Assembly (NCBI GenBank): GCA_015499985.1
Contig: JAAAUF010000148.1
Span: forward strand, 6,836-56,155
From: Haplosporangium gracile
Taxonomy: Eukaryota; Mortierellomycota; Mortierellomycetes; Mortierellales; Mortierellaceae
Direction of reading: 5' to 3'
DNA length: 49,320 nucleotides
Shown here: positions 23,730 through 34,485 of the stretch, piece after piece
Layout: each line of letters opens with the position of its first letter
Numbering within the stretch: the first letter of the stretch is position 1
The notes under the pieces: generated by a model
What the model was told of the DNA's origin: nothing
What the model saw: only the letters and a program-made list of their open reading frames with translations
Database searches by the model: none
Program-made: the position numbers and the translations under genes

Positions 23730-25229
23730 ATGGCAGCATTCTCGACAACACTCAAGACCTCATGGTTGTTGTGCCTGGGCCTGGTGATCCTGGCCCTCTT
23801 GGCTCCCAAGCAGGCCGATGCTCATATGGCCATGCTCTACCCTACTCCCCGTGGCGGATACGGCACCAAGCAGTTTGATGGTCGCATCCACGTCTTTGTC
23901 GGCTACCAGGGATTCAAGTTCCCCTGTGGTGGATATCCCAAGGGTCCCACCACCAGTACGATTTCTGACTGCTTACTTCACTCGCGCGTTTTCAACATTG
24001 ACCAACCGACTCGTTTAAACCCATATGAATCACCATTCTTATCAATCATTTTATTTTTCTTCTTCTTTTCTCTCTTCTATTGAATAGAGTTGAAGGCGGG
24101 ACAGGTGGTGCCAGTTCGTTTCTGGACCCCCGAGTTGAAGAACACAGACTCGCTGCCCAAGAACAAGATGAGCGAGGCCCGTCATGGCGGTGGCATGTGT
24201 GAGTTCTCGCTCTCATACGATGGTGGAAAGTCCTTCCACGTCATTGGATCCTACACCAAGACCTGCCCCGATGGTATGTCTTCATTTCTTCTCTTTATGT
24301 CCACCGCAGTTGTTTTGTTTGTTCAAGCAGACTATGCTATTTTTGTGCATGCGTTTCGCTGCCGTGTAACAAACAGAAAAACTAACAGAGGGACACTTGT
24401 TTTGTAATTGATAACCCATGTAAATAGCTTTCTATGAGTGGCCTGTCAGAATCCCTGACAACGTCCCCTCCTGCACTCAGTCTGGTAAGCATTTTTTTTT
24501 CTTCCTCTTCTATTTTATCCACCTACATCATACCCTCGTCCTTGGACATAAACATGACTCCAGGGGAAGACAAAAAAAGAAAAAGAAAAAGGGCTCTCGA
24601 TTGTTTCCCTCATTGGTGCGAATATGCGAATCAAATTTCCCTTTTCTAACGCATATATTGCCCCCATTGCTATTTTCGGGGATTGCTTTTGGATAATTAG
24701 GCAAGTGCTTGTTCTCCTGGTCCTGGACTGCCAACCTCGTCCCCCAGTACTACCACAAGTAAGTTTTATTTCTTTCTTTCTTTCGGGGGGGGGGGGTTTT
24801 GTATGTGATTGAAGGAAGGATGGATACGATAGGAATTCTCCGAGATGAAGCAGCAATGTGAGAGTGAGAAAAAGAAAAAAGTTGCAGAGTGCGCCCTCAA
24901 CAGGCGGGCACTTTGAATCCTTAATTTCTTCTATCTGATCAATGTGTGATTTTGCTGACCGTGAAAAAAATATTCTATTTCCGTCCTCCGTCCTACCGTA
25001 CCTGACCAATTCATTAAATTAACCTATTCCTACCACAATCAACCTTAGCTGTGCGGATGTTTCGATCCAGGGAGTGAAGAATGGAAAGTTGCCCTCAAAG
25101 ATGATGAAGATGTACGACTTTAAGGCTAAGGGTGTCAAGACCGGCGTCACCTTCCCTGGCGATGGAAAGTCCCACGACCGTGGTGTCGGACCCTCCAAGT
25201 CCGAGATTGCCCAGAACACTCGTCACTAG
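23730..25229 (+). CDS. Secreted LPMO-like copper His-brace protein (AA11/AA16-like)
   Basis: Five exons: 23730-23955, 24088-24273, 24428-24484, 24701-24758 and 25049-25229; introns 132, 154, 216 and 290 nt, all phases consistent; 235 residues. A signal peptide (residues 1-31, ending KQADA) would leave His32 as mature residue 1, the hallmark of lytic polysaccharide monooxygenases. The second brace His is His108 in ARHGGGMCEFSLSYDGGKSF, and the likely axial Tyr174 lies in QYYHNCADV. FSWSWTANL before it matches the family's W-x-W segment. The ordered motifs resemble chitin- or glucan-active fungal LPMOs of the AA11/AA16 type, but class and substrate cannot be assigned. It could also be a copper-binding relative without oxidase activity. 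The 50-residue C-terminal tail is Lys-rich with no binding module. Confidence 0.82.
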
Positions 25230-25665
25230 ACTTATTAGGTGTGTCTTTATCAAAAAGCGTTTTTGATTTTTTTTTTCTCTTGTCTATTCTTTTTTTTTAA
25301 AAAACATAAAAAAGTATACCAATAAAAACAATAACGAAAAAAAAATGGGCACTGTTTGCGGCTGGATTGGACTGGAAAGAAGAGGATGTGAAAACAAAGA
25401 TTGGTTTACTTTTTCATGCAGGAGAGTGATAATACCCTGGACCCAAAACTCGTCGATCACTGGTCATACAAAGCGACAATTGAATTGTTTAGCACAAAAC
25501 AAAAATGGAGGACATAGAAATTGGGAGAGAAGCGGTATGATGGCTATTATTATTTACAAGGAGACAAGAAGGAAGAGAATGGAATGATGATGGCTGCCTA
25601 GCTAATGTGTATAATGTGTATGGATGGTAACAAAAGAGAGAGAGAAGGAAGGAAATGTGCTTTTT
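25230..25665. other. Convergent 3' region between LPMO-like gene and P5C reductase
   Basis: 436 bp separating two converging stop codons. It carries AATAAA at 25321-25326, a good candidate poly(A) signal for the plus-strand gene about 92 nt after its stop. No gene is seen. Confidence 0.5.
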
Positions 25666-26682
25666 TTACAGTTTGGAGCCCTTGCCAGAAGAACCACAGA
25701 GCTCAACCGCAAGACTCTTACTCCTTGAATCAGCAGCCTTAACACTCTCAGCCACCAAATCCCTAAACCCACCCCTCTCAAAAGTCTTGATCGCCGCATC
25801 CGTCGTACCCTGGGGGCTCGTCACCTTCACCCGCAAAGTCTTCAAATCATCCGAACTCGACTGAGCCATCTTGGCAGCACCCAGGCAGGTCTGGATCGTC
25901 AGTTCCTTGGCAGTCTCACGGTCCATACCCAGTTTCACAGCAGCGTCTTCCATGGCTTCCATCATGAGGAAGAAATATGCGGGGCCGGAACCCGAGATAC
26001 CGGTGACGGTGTCGATAAGGGATTCTTGGTCGACCCAGGAGACTTGTTTGGAGACAGCGCCGAGGAGGGATTCTGCGACGAGGCGTTGAGAGGGAGAAGT
26101 ATCGGGGGTTGCGTAGAGACCAGTGGCGCCTTCGTTGACTAGAGCCGGGGTGTTGGGCATGACGCGGATGACGGGTGGGAGGTCCTTGTTCTGAACTTGT
26201 ACTGATGCTGTTGCTGTATCCTCTGATCCTGATCCTGACGAAGCGCCCTCGGCCATGAAGCGAGCGATCGCCGACGTCTCAATGCCTGCAGCGATAGAAA
26301 TAACAAGAGGCTGGTGCTGATGCAAAGTCTCGCCTAGATCTGTAACCACCCCTCTCAGAACTTGAGGCTTGACTGCCAAGATCACAACCTCTGCCGGTGG
26401 GAAACTCTCGCTAGCCGCTGTAGGGTTGACATGAACGGACCCATTGTCGACAAGTGCGGCAGTGTGAGAGACAGATTCGGATCCGTTAACGGCGAGGTGG
26501 TTGGCCTGGGGGCCCGAGAGGACTTGAAGACCTGGGTATTTGGAGTGGAGGAATTCGCAGCGGGCCTGAAGGGGTTCTGTGACGACACATTGGGAGAGAG
26601 GGTATCCGCAAGCGAGGAGGCCGCCGAGGATGGCTTCGGCCATGTTGCCTCCGCCGATGAATGCGAGTCTTGATTGCAGCAT
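25666..26682 (-). CDS. PRO3: Pyrroline-5-carboxylate reductase
   Basis: Catalyses the last step of proline synthesis, reducing 1-pyrroline-5-carboxylate with NAD(P)H in the cytosol. Single exon of 338 residues starting at MLQSRLAFIGGGNMAEAI (Rossmann motif GGGNMAEAI). Also seen: ILAVKPQVL, RVMPNTPALV, SGSGPAYFFL and the family signature ending VTSPQGTTDAAI. The usual length is about 270-290. The excess comes from two Ser/Thr/Gly/Val-rich insertions, one between the first beta-alpha units (roughly residues 64-98) and one near 145-165 (GASSGSGSEDTATAS), both likely surface loops. An upstream in-frame Met at 26814 would add a 44-residue segment of unlikely coding composition; a mitochondrial presequence there cannot be fully excluded. 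Confidence 0.95.
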   Translation of the reverse strand: MLQSRLAFIGGGNMAEAILGGLLACGYPLSQCVVTEPLQARCEFLHSKYPGLQVLSGPQANHLAVNGSESVSHTAALVDNGSVHVNPTAASESFPPAEVVILAVKPQVLRGVVTDLGETLHQHQPLVISIAAGIETSAIARFMAEGASSGSGSEDTATASVQVQNKDLPPVIRVMPNTPALVNEGATGLYATPDTSPSQRLVAESLLGAVSKQVSWVDQESLIDTVTGISGSGPAYFFLMMEAMEDAAVKLGMDRETAKELTIQTCLGAAKMAQSSSDDLKTLRVKVTSPQGTTDAAIKTFERGGFRDLVAESVKAADSRSKSLAVELCGSSGKGSKL

Positions 26683-26831
26683 GTTGTTGTGTTGTGTGTT
26701 ATGTATAAATGGTGGGTAATAACGTGGGTTGGACAGTCGACTTGAAGAGTGTAATTTGTTGACTGAACAGATAGTTGTTTGAAGAGTGAAAGAAGAGTTG
26801 TGAAGAAGAAACAATGGCTGCGGCCATGTTC

Positions 26832-26838
26832 TTTTATA
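26832..26838 (-). promoter_or_regulatory. Candidate TATA box of P5C reductase
   Basis: TATAAAA on the minus strand, about 150 nt upstream of the start codon at 26682. Position is plausible for a fungal core promoter; not proven. Confidence 0.4.
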
Positions 26839-27592
26839 CCCCTTTTGGATTGTTCTTACCAGGAACTAACTTTGCCCATGCACCGTGAAAAATCCCAATT
26901 TTGACAGTCTTTTTTTGGCCAGTCATGAAAAGGTGAGGTTCCCCTGTCAAAACCCCAAAACAGGCACACCCAATCTCCGATGGGGGTACCTCTTATCAGC
27001 TCCCGTCAGCTAACAAAGTGCCGCTTATTCCCTCATTTGCTACCACAGTCTCACTAGCCTATTCAATTCCCCTCCGCCATTCTTGGCCCCAGCACCTCTC
27101 TCATTTCCAGGAATCCCCTTAATGGAACGGCAAGGAACATATTTTTCTTGTCTTGTTTTATCTGTGGATGGTCCATCTGGGAGTGGTTTGACAAAAATGG
27201 GGGGAAAACGAGGTGGCCAAAGCGAAAAAAAAAAAAAAAAATCTTGTTTTTCATTTTCTTATGTTACTGTTGCCTCCGAACCGTGATGTTTGGTCTTTTG
27301 TCTCGTCTCTCTCCACTCTTCAATCGGCACTCCCCACTGTTGTGGGCAAAAAAGGCCTTAATGTTTGTTCCTGTTCCTATTTCGTTTTACTTTTGTCATG
27401 GTTGTGCTCGTTCCGTCTTTCTTCCAGGAAGACTCGTGGACTTTCTTGGACAGTTACAGTTGTATCACGAGAGAAAAAAGAGTGCAGTACAGTAAAGGGA
27501 TGCAATCGAGAAAAGATTAGACCAAAGAAATAAGCGGATCATATTACCGGTACAATTGAAAAGGCTGTATACTGCTACGAAGTAAAAGCATG

Positions 27593-27600
<8 letters not shown>

Positions 27601-27638
<38 letters not shown>

Positions 27639-27646
27639 CACACACA
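27601..27646. repeat. (CT)17 microsatellite followed by short CA repeat
   Basis: Uninterrupted CT from 27601 to 27635, one G, then CACACACACA. A compound microsatellite. Confidence 0.9.
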
Positions 27647-28227
27647 CTCTTCCCCAGTTTTTTTTTTCACGAGCTTGTCCTTTACATTCTCAATGTCATC
27701 ATCAAGCAGTGAAGGAAGAAGGACGAGAGGAACCATCCGGGGCAACACTGACTAAAAAGAGAAGCTAATTTGCACTAGTATCACATATATCCCTCACGTC
27801 CTTGTTCTCTTATCTATCATCACCCTTGTTGACGCCAAGCGACATCAACCTGCCGAAGGAGCAAGTAAACAAAGGCTCAGTACTGACTACGGAACTAGTC
27901 TTATGGAGTTTTGTTTGCAAAGGGGACCATGTCGTCACTTTTCCCTGCGACCATGAATAACTATATATATGAGTGTGTATGTGTGTGTGTGTGGCGGGGA
28001 GTCAAAATCATGAGCAATAGGGATCGAGGAATCTGCCACCTGGATACATATGGCGATATTGTGGGCAATTAGGCTGATTACGTCGTGCCTGGGATCCCAT
28101 GGGAACCGCGCCCGGGAACCTTGTGGAAGCTTGTGAAAACTGGGAAGGGGAATGAGGCATCTGTTCGATCGACTAGCTAGTTTGCTTTACTTTTGATCAA
28201 GCTGGTGTTCCGAGTTTAGGTCAAATT

Positions 28228-28233
28228 TTTATT
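28228..28233 (-). terminator. Candidate poly(A) signal of TRAPPC1
   Basis: AATAAA on the minus strand about 60 nt past the TAG at 28296. Confidence 0.5.
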
Positions 28234-28295
28234 TTGGTGGCAAAAAAAGAAGACGCCGATTTTTATCAAGGCTATTACTACATAAACAGGAAAAA

Positions 28296-29099
28296 CTACA
28301 GGGTGTCGAACATGGTCAAGGAGCGAACGAACCGATCGACGCCGTTGCGGAAACCTTCTGCGCCCATGGTTTCTGGGTTGACCTGTCCACTGGTGATAGT
28401 TGCACAGGCAAGGGGATTCTTGACGACAAGCTCGACATAGATTTGGGTATAGATCTGACGCAGGGCCTGTTGGAGAGACTCGACATTGGGGTCCGAGTTG
28501 ATGACGAATTTGAGGCCTGTCAGGGTTTCGTAGTAGTGCAACTTGTAGTGCGACGTCTTGTATGCGATGAATCCGTCCTGGCTGCTTTTATTTGATGTTG
28601 CGAGGAAGAAGAAAGTGGTTCCTATTAGTTTACTACTGTAAGACGTTTGCTTTTGTTCATCATGGACACCTCGTTTTCAAAACGCATCATGAACCAGCAA
28701 CCAGCCGCATTCAGATAAGAGTCATCCTGCTGCCACAAAAGTCCAACAAGTTCAATGTGTCCTGCATGTCCAGTATATTCAATGTCACTCCATTAAATAT
28801 ACACCAAGATGTGAGAAAGACACATACTTTTTGCCAAGTTTCTTGACAAGGTTGCGGAGAGAGTAGACGACACCGTAGACGAGCTTTCCTTCCTCCTCAA
28901 GGGACATGTTCATGCCTTGTCGTGGGTCGGTCATGGTTGTTGTAGTCGTGGTGGACCCTCCTCCGCCACCGCCACTTGGATGGGATGCGAGAGAGTCACC
29001 GTGTGGGTCAAAGGCGGCCTTGGCTGTGTGGCCTCTGTGCCAGTCGTGGTAGTAGATGCACTGACAGTGCCTGTCAAAGATGTACATGTTGTAGATCAT
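28296..29099 (-). CDS. BET5: TRAPP complex subunit 1 (TRAPPC1/Bet5, sybindin-like)
   Basis: Small subunit of the TRAPP complex, a Rab/Ypt1 exchange factor acting in ER-to-Golgi and Golgi traffic. Exon 1 29099-28828, exon 2 28584-28296 (or 28581-28296), intron 243 nt, phase 2; 186 residues (185 with the alternative acceptor). Seen: longin-fold start MIYNMYIFDRHCQCIYYHDW, then LVYGVVYSLRNLVKKLGK, SQDGFIAYKTSHYKLHYYET and IYVELVVKNPL, ending VDRFVRSLTMF. The family is usually about 145 residues; the extra length is a low-complexity loop at residues 32-64 (six Gly, seven Thr) inside the longin fold. The 3' splice site is a tandem AAGCAG (NAGNAG), so one Ser may be included or skipped. Divergently arranged with KGD4. 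Confidence 0.93.
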
Positions 29100-29447
29100 C
29101 GTGTGCGATTAGATGACGGTGGTGGTCTGTGTGATGATTTTGTCCTTGGTGAGTGTGTTGTCCTATCCCTATCCCTTGTTCCTGTCCTGAAAGTGTCTGT
29201 TGCCTTGAGGTTAAATGGTGCGCGTTGTGGGTTGAGCGAGAAGTTGATGAGGACTGTCCCTCCAGCCAGCGAAGTGGAGTGTGACGTGGTATTTTGTACA
29301 AAAGGGTCCCTCGACCCAACGAATCCAACCTGTCGCCCACGACCCCGCACTCGTCGTTCCCGAACCTATTTTTGCACTTGCCGATCTTTTCCCTTTTTTT
29401 ACTTCTTCTTTTTCACATCAACAACCAACACATCACCACAACCAACC
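29100..29447. promoter_or_regulatory. Bidirectional promoter region TRAPPC1/KGD4
   Basis: 348 bp between two divergent start codons. The KGD4 side is C+T-rich with CAACCAACACATC just before its ATG. Shared regulation is inferred only from the spacing. Confidence 0.45.
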
Positions 29448-30678
29448 ATGCTCCCATCAAGAATCGTCAGAGCTGTCGTCCAGACACGCACCCCCCTCAT
29501 CAAGTTCCTCGGTCCCCGTGCCGCCTTGCACGAAGGTACTACCTTTTTTCTTCTCTTTTTTTTTTTTCTTTCCCATAGTAGGCCCAGCGGGAGAAAAAAA
29601 AAACGCGAAACAGAATCACTCAGAAACAAGAATATACATCGGGACGTGTCGCATCGACAGGAACGCATGGGAGGCAAAGAATACCCACAAGAAGGAAGCT
29701 CATTCAACAAACAAGGAGCAAGTACAGGATAACAGTTCTTAGGTCCATAGTGGAGCAAGACATGACTAGCTGCTGGCAGCAGAGTAGGCGACTTTTGGCG
29801 ACACAATGTCGTCGTACTTGGCAACAGCACAGTGCCTCGCGGTGTCGCGACTCCATGGATATTGTTAAGAGAGAGTGACTCCTGTCGTGGTCTAGTAGAT
29901 CTATTCCCACACCTCAGCAAGGAACAAAAAAAACCAACTTGTAGACAAAAAACACACGCAAAGCCAAGAACAGCTTTTCCACAGGAGGTGCCCCAGCAAA
30001 GTGAAGGACTACATGACTCACGATTTTTTTTCTACTCCTCTGGAAAACAATCGGACATTGTTAGCCCACCATGACCCTACCCGCCACCCTGCTGCCCCCA
30101 AGGATGCTGAGTATCCTCTCAAGGCAGGAACCCCCACAAAGGCCGCCGCCGCGTCTTCAAAACCCTCCTCCTCTGCCGTCACCACACCCGGACCTCATGG
30201 AGCATCAAGGCAATTCTTGGACTTTGCCGAGCTCCCCAACCGTTACCGCCATCCTCAGTTGACCGAGGCCGAAATTGAGGCCGTCGAGGTAATGAAACAA
30301 ACAGAATACCAGAAACTAGAGGATAGCTTGTGGCGATAAGAGCTACTTGTGTCCAATCTCGCGAGGATATTCAGAAGAGCAAAAATCGTTTTGTTTTCTC
30401 GTTACCTTTTTGCTCAGCAGGGAATACCAATGGCACATTATTTTGCAACTCCCGACATGCAGAAAGTTGTTTTGGACGGCGGCATGTACATGATAGTGGA
30501 GTGATCAAACGGAGAGGGATTTTTGTGATGCGGGATATTAATTTGCAGAAGAAAGATAAAATAGTGAGAGGTGGAGAATGTCATTCTATGATGGTTTATC
30601 TGACGCCTTTCGTATTAATCAATCGCACTTAACTCCTTCTCATTCTTCTAGGCTGGAGGAGCAACCGCCATCTACTAG
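29448..30678 (+). CDS. KGD4: Alpha-ketoglutarate dehydrogenase subunit 4 (Kgd4/MRPS36-like)
   Basis: Mitochondrial adaptor that links the E3 component to the E1-E2 core of the 2-oxoglutarate dehydrogenase complex. Exons 29448-29535, 30065-30288 and 30652-30678; introns 529 and 363 nt; phases 1 and 0; 112 residues. Seen: N-terminal VQTRTPLIKFLGPR, HHDPTRHPAAPKDAEYP, a Ser/Ala/Thr/Pro-rich linker, and the C-terminal motif FLDFAELPNRYRHPQLTEAE, finishing AGGATAIY from a 27-nt last exon. The order and spacing match the family. The first acceptor (ATTGTTAG, 30064) was chosen because it keeps phase and gives the conserved His/Pro segment; an acceptor at 29982 leads to a stop. The introns are much larger than the coding exons. 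Confidence 0.87.
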
Positions 30679-32440
30679 AGCTGCACGACACAGGTCATAT
30701 CATGCGAGACATAGAGCTTCACCGATATAACAAACAACAAAAACGCCATCCCATAACCCTTTCCATAGAGTAGCCCTCACATTCTCACTACAACAAAAGA
30801 TACACACACTTCACGGTTCTTATTGCTTTTGTTGTTGGCGCTATTCTTCTCAGGAACAACAAAGAGGTGCTAAACAAATCAGGCTGTGGTGTTACAAGTA
30901 GCTGGATGGAGAGGGGTATTGCTATTGGAAGATAGCTAGCCAACTAGTGGGATTCTGGAAACTGCAAAAGTACGTAATCAGGAAAGGATGCAAGGGGGTT
31001 TATCCACGTTAACGGAGCTCATCTATTTTGGCACAGCAACCTAGCGCCATGCCCTGCCTGGACGGCCCTTATGTCCTTCTCCCTCTGCCTGACCACTAAC
31101 GAAAACGGACGGACGTGACTGAAGCGAGGGATATATTTGTGTGTGAATCATGGGGCGTTATTTGGGGAGATTTTTTTATGTTTTTGAGAGCACTGACGAC
31201 GACGGTTCGTTTTTGGGTTCGTGATGATACATTTGCTCTTGAACTACACACATCCAAAACGGCCGTGAAAATCGTCATGGTGGTTTCAAACGCAAAGAAA
31301 AAGAGAATAAAAAAAAACAACATTAAAACGAGGTGGACAAAAAGGAGGAAAAGGGAGAGATTGTTTGTGATTTTTTTTTCATAGTTGTATATGGAGTTTG
31401 TTGTAGGTGGGTATATGTTGTATGTTGAATGAGGATTGAGGCTATGGGGGCTGAGGAGGAAGGAGGAGGTGACCCTGATCAGGCTGCAGGTGCTTAATTT
31501 TTTTGTATGTTTTTTTTGTTGTTTTTTTTTGTTGTTTTTTTGAGTGGTAAAAAATGCGGACATCAATTTATGAAATTAGGGTGTGGTTCCGTCGACGATG
31601 GGATGATTGAAAGAAGAAAAGAAGTGTTCCATCCATGTCTCCCGATGGTATGTTAGCGAGATGGACAATGGAGGACAATGGTAAGGCAAAAAAAGAAATC
31701 AAACGAAGCCTTTTTTGTTCGCAAACAAAGAAGCGAACAAAAAGACGCGAACGAAGGAAGGCGGCAAAAAAAAGACCATCTCGTTTCGTCTTTTCTTCTC
31801 ATTCTGCGCCCTGACTTGACTTGATCTGACCATAACCTGTCGTCTGCCCGCCCTTGATGTCAATTGCTTTTGGAAGCGCGAAGGGTCCGGGTGAACAATC
31901 CAAACTAGTCATCTAGGCGAAAGAGATGGCTACGATTGATTGACTCTAACTTGGACGCTCTGTCCGCTGTCGGGCGAAATGCTCTCACATATATTTGATG
32001 AAGAAGAATGAGGCGCGGGCTATGTTACTAGTGCGGAAGAAAGAACGGTTAGTGTCGACCGCAATATCAATTTAGTGTTCATTGGATGAAGAAAGAGGAC
32101 GGCGGAGGGCCAATTTTATTTTTTTGTTTGACGGGTTTCTGTTTCTGATGATTGATTTCGCAATTACCTGCAGCAGGCAGGTGGGGTACAGGGGGGATAC
32201 ATACAGATAGGGCTGTTCTGGAGTTTGGATCGAGGGAGACTAAGGGTATGACAAACAACAACAACAACTACAACAACAAATGGATAAAGAAGAAACGAGA
32301 GATGGAGAGAAAGTGAGTGAGAGTGAAGGAAAGGGTGATGAATGAGTGCATTTGAAGATGTGAAAGATGGCTGCCAACCTGGCAACCGAGACAAATGATG
32401 AAAAGGAATGATCGGCATCATTTATTGCAATTGACCATTA
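30679..32440. other. Non-coding region downstream of KGD4
   Basis: About 1.8 kb with no supportable gene. Only short low-complexity frames (for example 31096-31566 on the minus strand) and a small CAACAA run near 32255 are present. Confidence 0.45.
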
Positions 32441-34485
32441 CCGTTGTTGTTCCTGTGTCTAATTGATTTGTTGTTTCGGGAATATTTATGTGTCTGTTGT
32501 CTGTTGTCCGCCCTACCTCCCCTCCCATCACCCCTGTCTGGTATTCTGTCCTGTCTGTACTGTACCGGGGCAAAGAACAACAAATCAAACATCGCGCACG
32601 TTGTTTCTGTCTTCTTTTCTCTTCCCTCTTCTTTGTCTCTTTCACACTTCCTTTCTTCTTTTCTTCTTTCTCCTCCTTTCTTTGTCTCTTTTCCTTGTCT
32701 CTCTCTTTTCACTTTCCACCTTTCGTACCCTATCCATTTTCTTCTTATTCTTCTCCATTGAGACCCTTGTTGTTTGTCATCCTTCCTTTTCTTCCTTCAA
32801 ACAACTCGCACCACCTCTTCTACTCCTTTCCCTCTTCCTCTCCCTCTCCTCCCCATCCCCATCCACAACCACCATCTTTCACCTTCACCACACTGACTCA
32901 CTCACACTCTCTCCTCCCTTCACTCTTTCCTCATCTTCCCAACGATAATCCGATACTCACACCATCCCATCAAAAAAAGGGTCTAGTTGGATAATTCGAT
33001 CTTCCTTCCCTTCTCCTCCTTCCTCATCCCCCTCCGTTCGTTTTTCTTGTCTTTGACATCGACGACACCCTTCAGCTCCTGGATCGGTGTATCCTTCTCG
33101 CAGCAAAGCAAACAAGCAAACAAGCAAACGTATGTGTCACTTGCATTCTTGCTGCCATTCAACAAATCCCCTGAGGAAGAGATAACAGACGAGCACTTGA
33201 AGCCTTTAATATTTGCCTGTTGCTGCTGACTATAGGCTATTTTGTCTGCTTATGTGAACACGGAAATGAATGTGAATGACACTTGACAAGTACTGAAGGG
33301 CTTGCTAATCATAAACTTTACTCTTCTATTTTTTTTTTCTGTTCTCTTTTGACGGCTCCTACTCCTACTCCTGCTCCTTTCGCTAACCTTGAACCACCCT
33401 CAACCTTGCCCACTCAAATCTCAAATCTCGCCTGTCTGCCCTTCTATCCCCTTGAAAAACAACAAAATCGATCGCAACTCCTTTGGCCTGGTGTTCTTTG
33501 TCCTCCCTTGGATCTTTATCTCCCCTCCTCCGTTCCTTCTTACTCTTGTTTTTCTCTGGACAAATTCTCCTTATTGACCACCATTGCCTCTTCACTCTCT
33601 TCTCTCTTTGTTGTTTCTTTTACTTCCTTCTTTTCACTTTTTGTATTTCCTTTCGCTTGTATTTTTGCTCGTTCTACAATCCCAACGGCCTCTCCTATCA
33701 CCACTACTACTCTTCTCCTTCAAACACAACGCACGCACCCATACTTATTTAATTCGTATCAAATAATCTCAATTGCACACGGACTCCCTTTTCATTCACC
33801 ATCATTGCTTCGCTTTTGCATACCACTCCATATTTGTTTGTTTGTTCTACTCTATTTCACTTTTGCTTTCGCCTTTGCTTTTTACCTTTTTTTTTTTGTT
33901 ACCTCCTGTTCTTCATCTCATCCAAACTATCCTTTGTTACCCCACCACCACTGATTTGTTCCTGGATTTGTTGTTTCTTCCTTGTTCTCGTCTTTCCTTT
34001 TTCTATTTCTTTTTCTGAAACGCACCTAAAAACAAACCCCTTGGCACCCCGTCATCTCAACCCAACGCTAAATTTGTCCGTTATCAACTTCATTTTACTT
34101 TTTCTTCACGCGTTGGATGACATCACCTCCCCCATTGGAATACCATACCCACTTTTGCTCTGCGCTCTTCTTCTCTTCTTCTGCATCCTCATTAACCTTC
34201 TTCCACTCCTCGGCTCTTTTTTTTGTTGTTGTTCCTGCTGCACCAATTCATCTTCCAACACACTTCAAAACAACCTTACAGTTGAGGACTCTCTTTCGCC
34301 GCATAACGAACATTATCAAGCTCAGAGGACAGAGACCACTACTTTTTTCTTCGCTATTTTTTTCTCCGCTCTTTGAGATCTTTGTACCCCCGACTTTCAG
34401 ATCTCCGTCCTTCCCAATCCACACACAGTACACAGCACACAGCAACAACAACAACAGCAACAACCACCCATAAAAATAGATAGCC
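32441..34485 (+). promoter_or_regulatory. 2-kb C+T-rich leader upstream of the Cys-rich membrane protein
   Basis: The plus strand is pyrimidine-dominated almost without break for two kilobases, ending in AACAACAACAACAGCAAC before the ATG at 34486. Because stops need purines, all three plus frames stay open for 60-220 codons, but their products are Ser/Leu/Phe/Pro repeats with no family resemblance. I read it as promoter and long 5' UTR, possibly containing 5' UTR introns. Confidence 0.5.

Larger units (their letters stand above)
26683..28227. other. Intergenic region between P5C reductase and TRAPPC1
   Basis: About 1.5 kb without a supported gene. It has a candidate TATA box for P5C reductase (26832-26838, minus strand), a (CT)17 run at 27601-27635 followed by a short CA run, and a TG repeat near 27980-27992. 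Confidence 0.45.

Noticed and set aside
32420..32712. Minus-strand Lys/Glu/Arg-rich frames resembling a coiled coil
   Set aside because: Direct antisense of the TTCTTC-rich leader; pure compositional artefact.
33283..33954. 223-residue plus-strand frame
   Set aside because: All three plus frames are open here because the strand is pyrimidine-rich; the product is Ser/Phe/Leu low complexity with no family resemblance.
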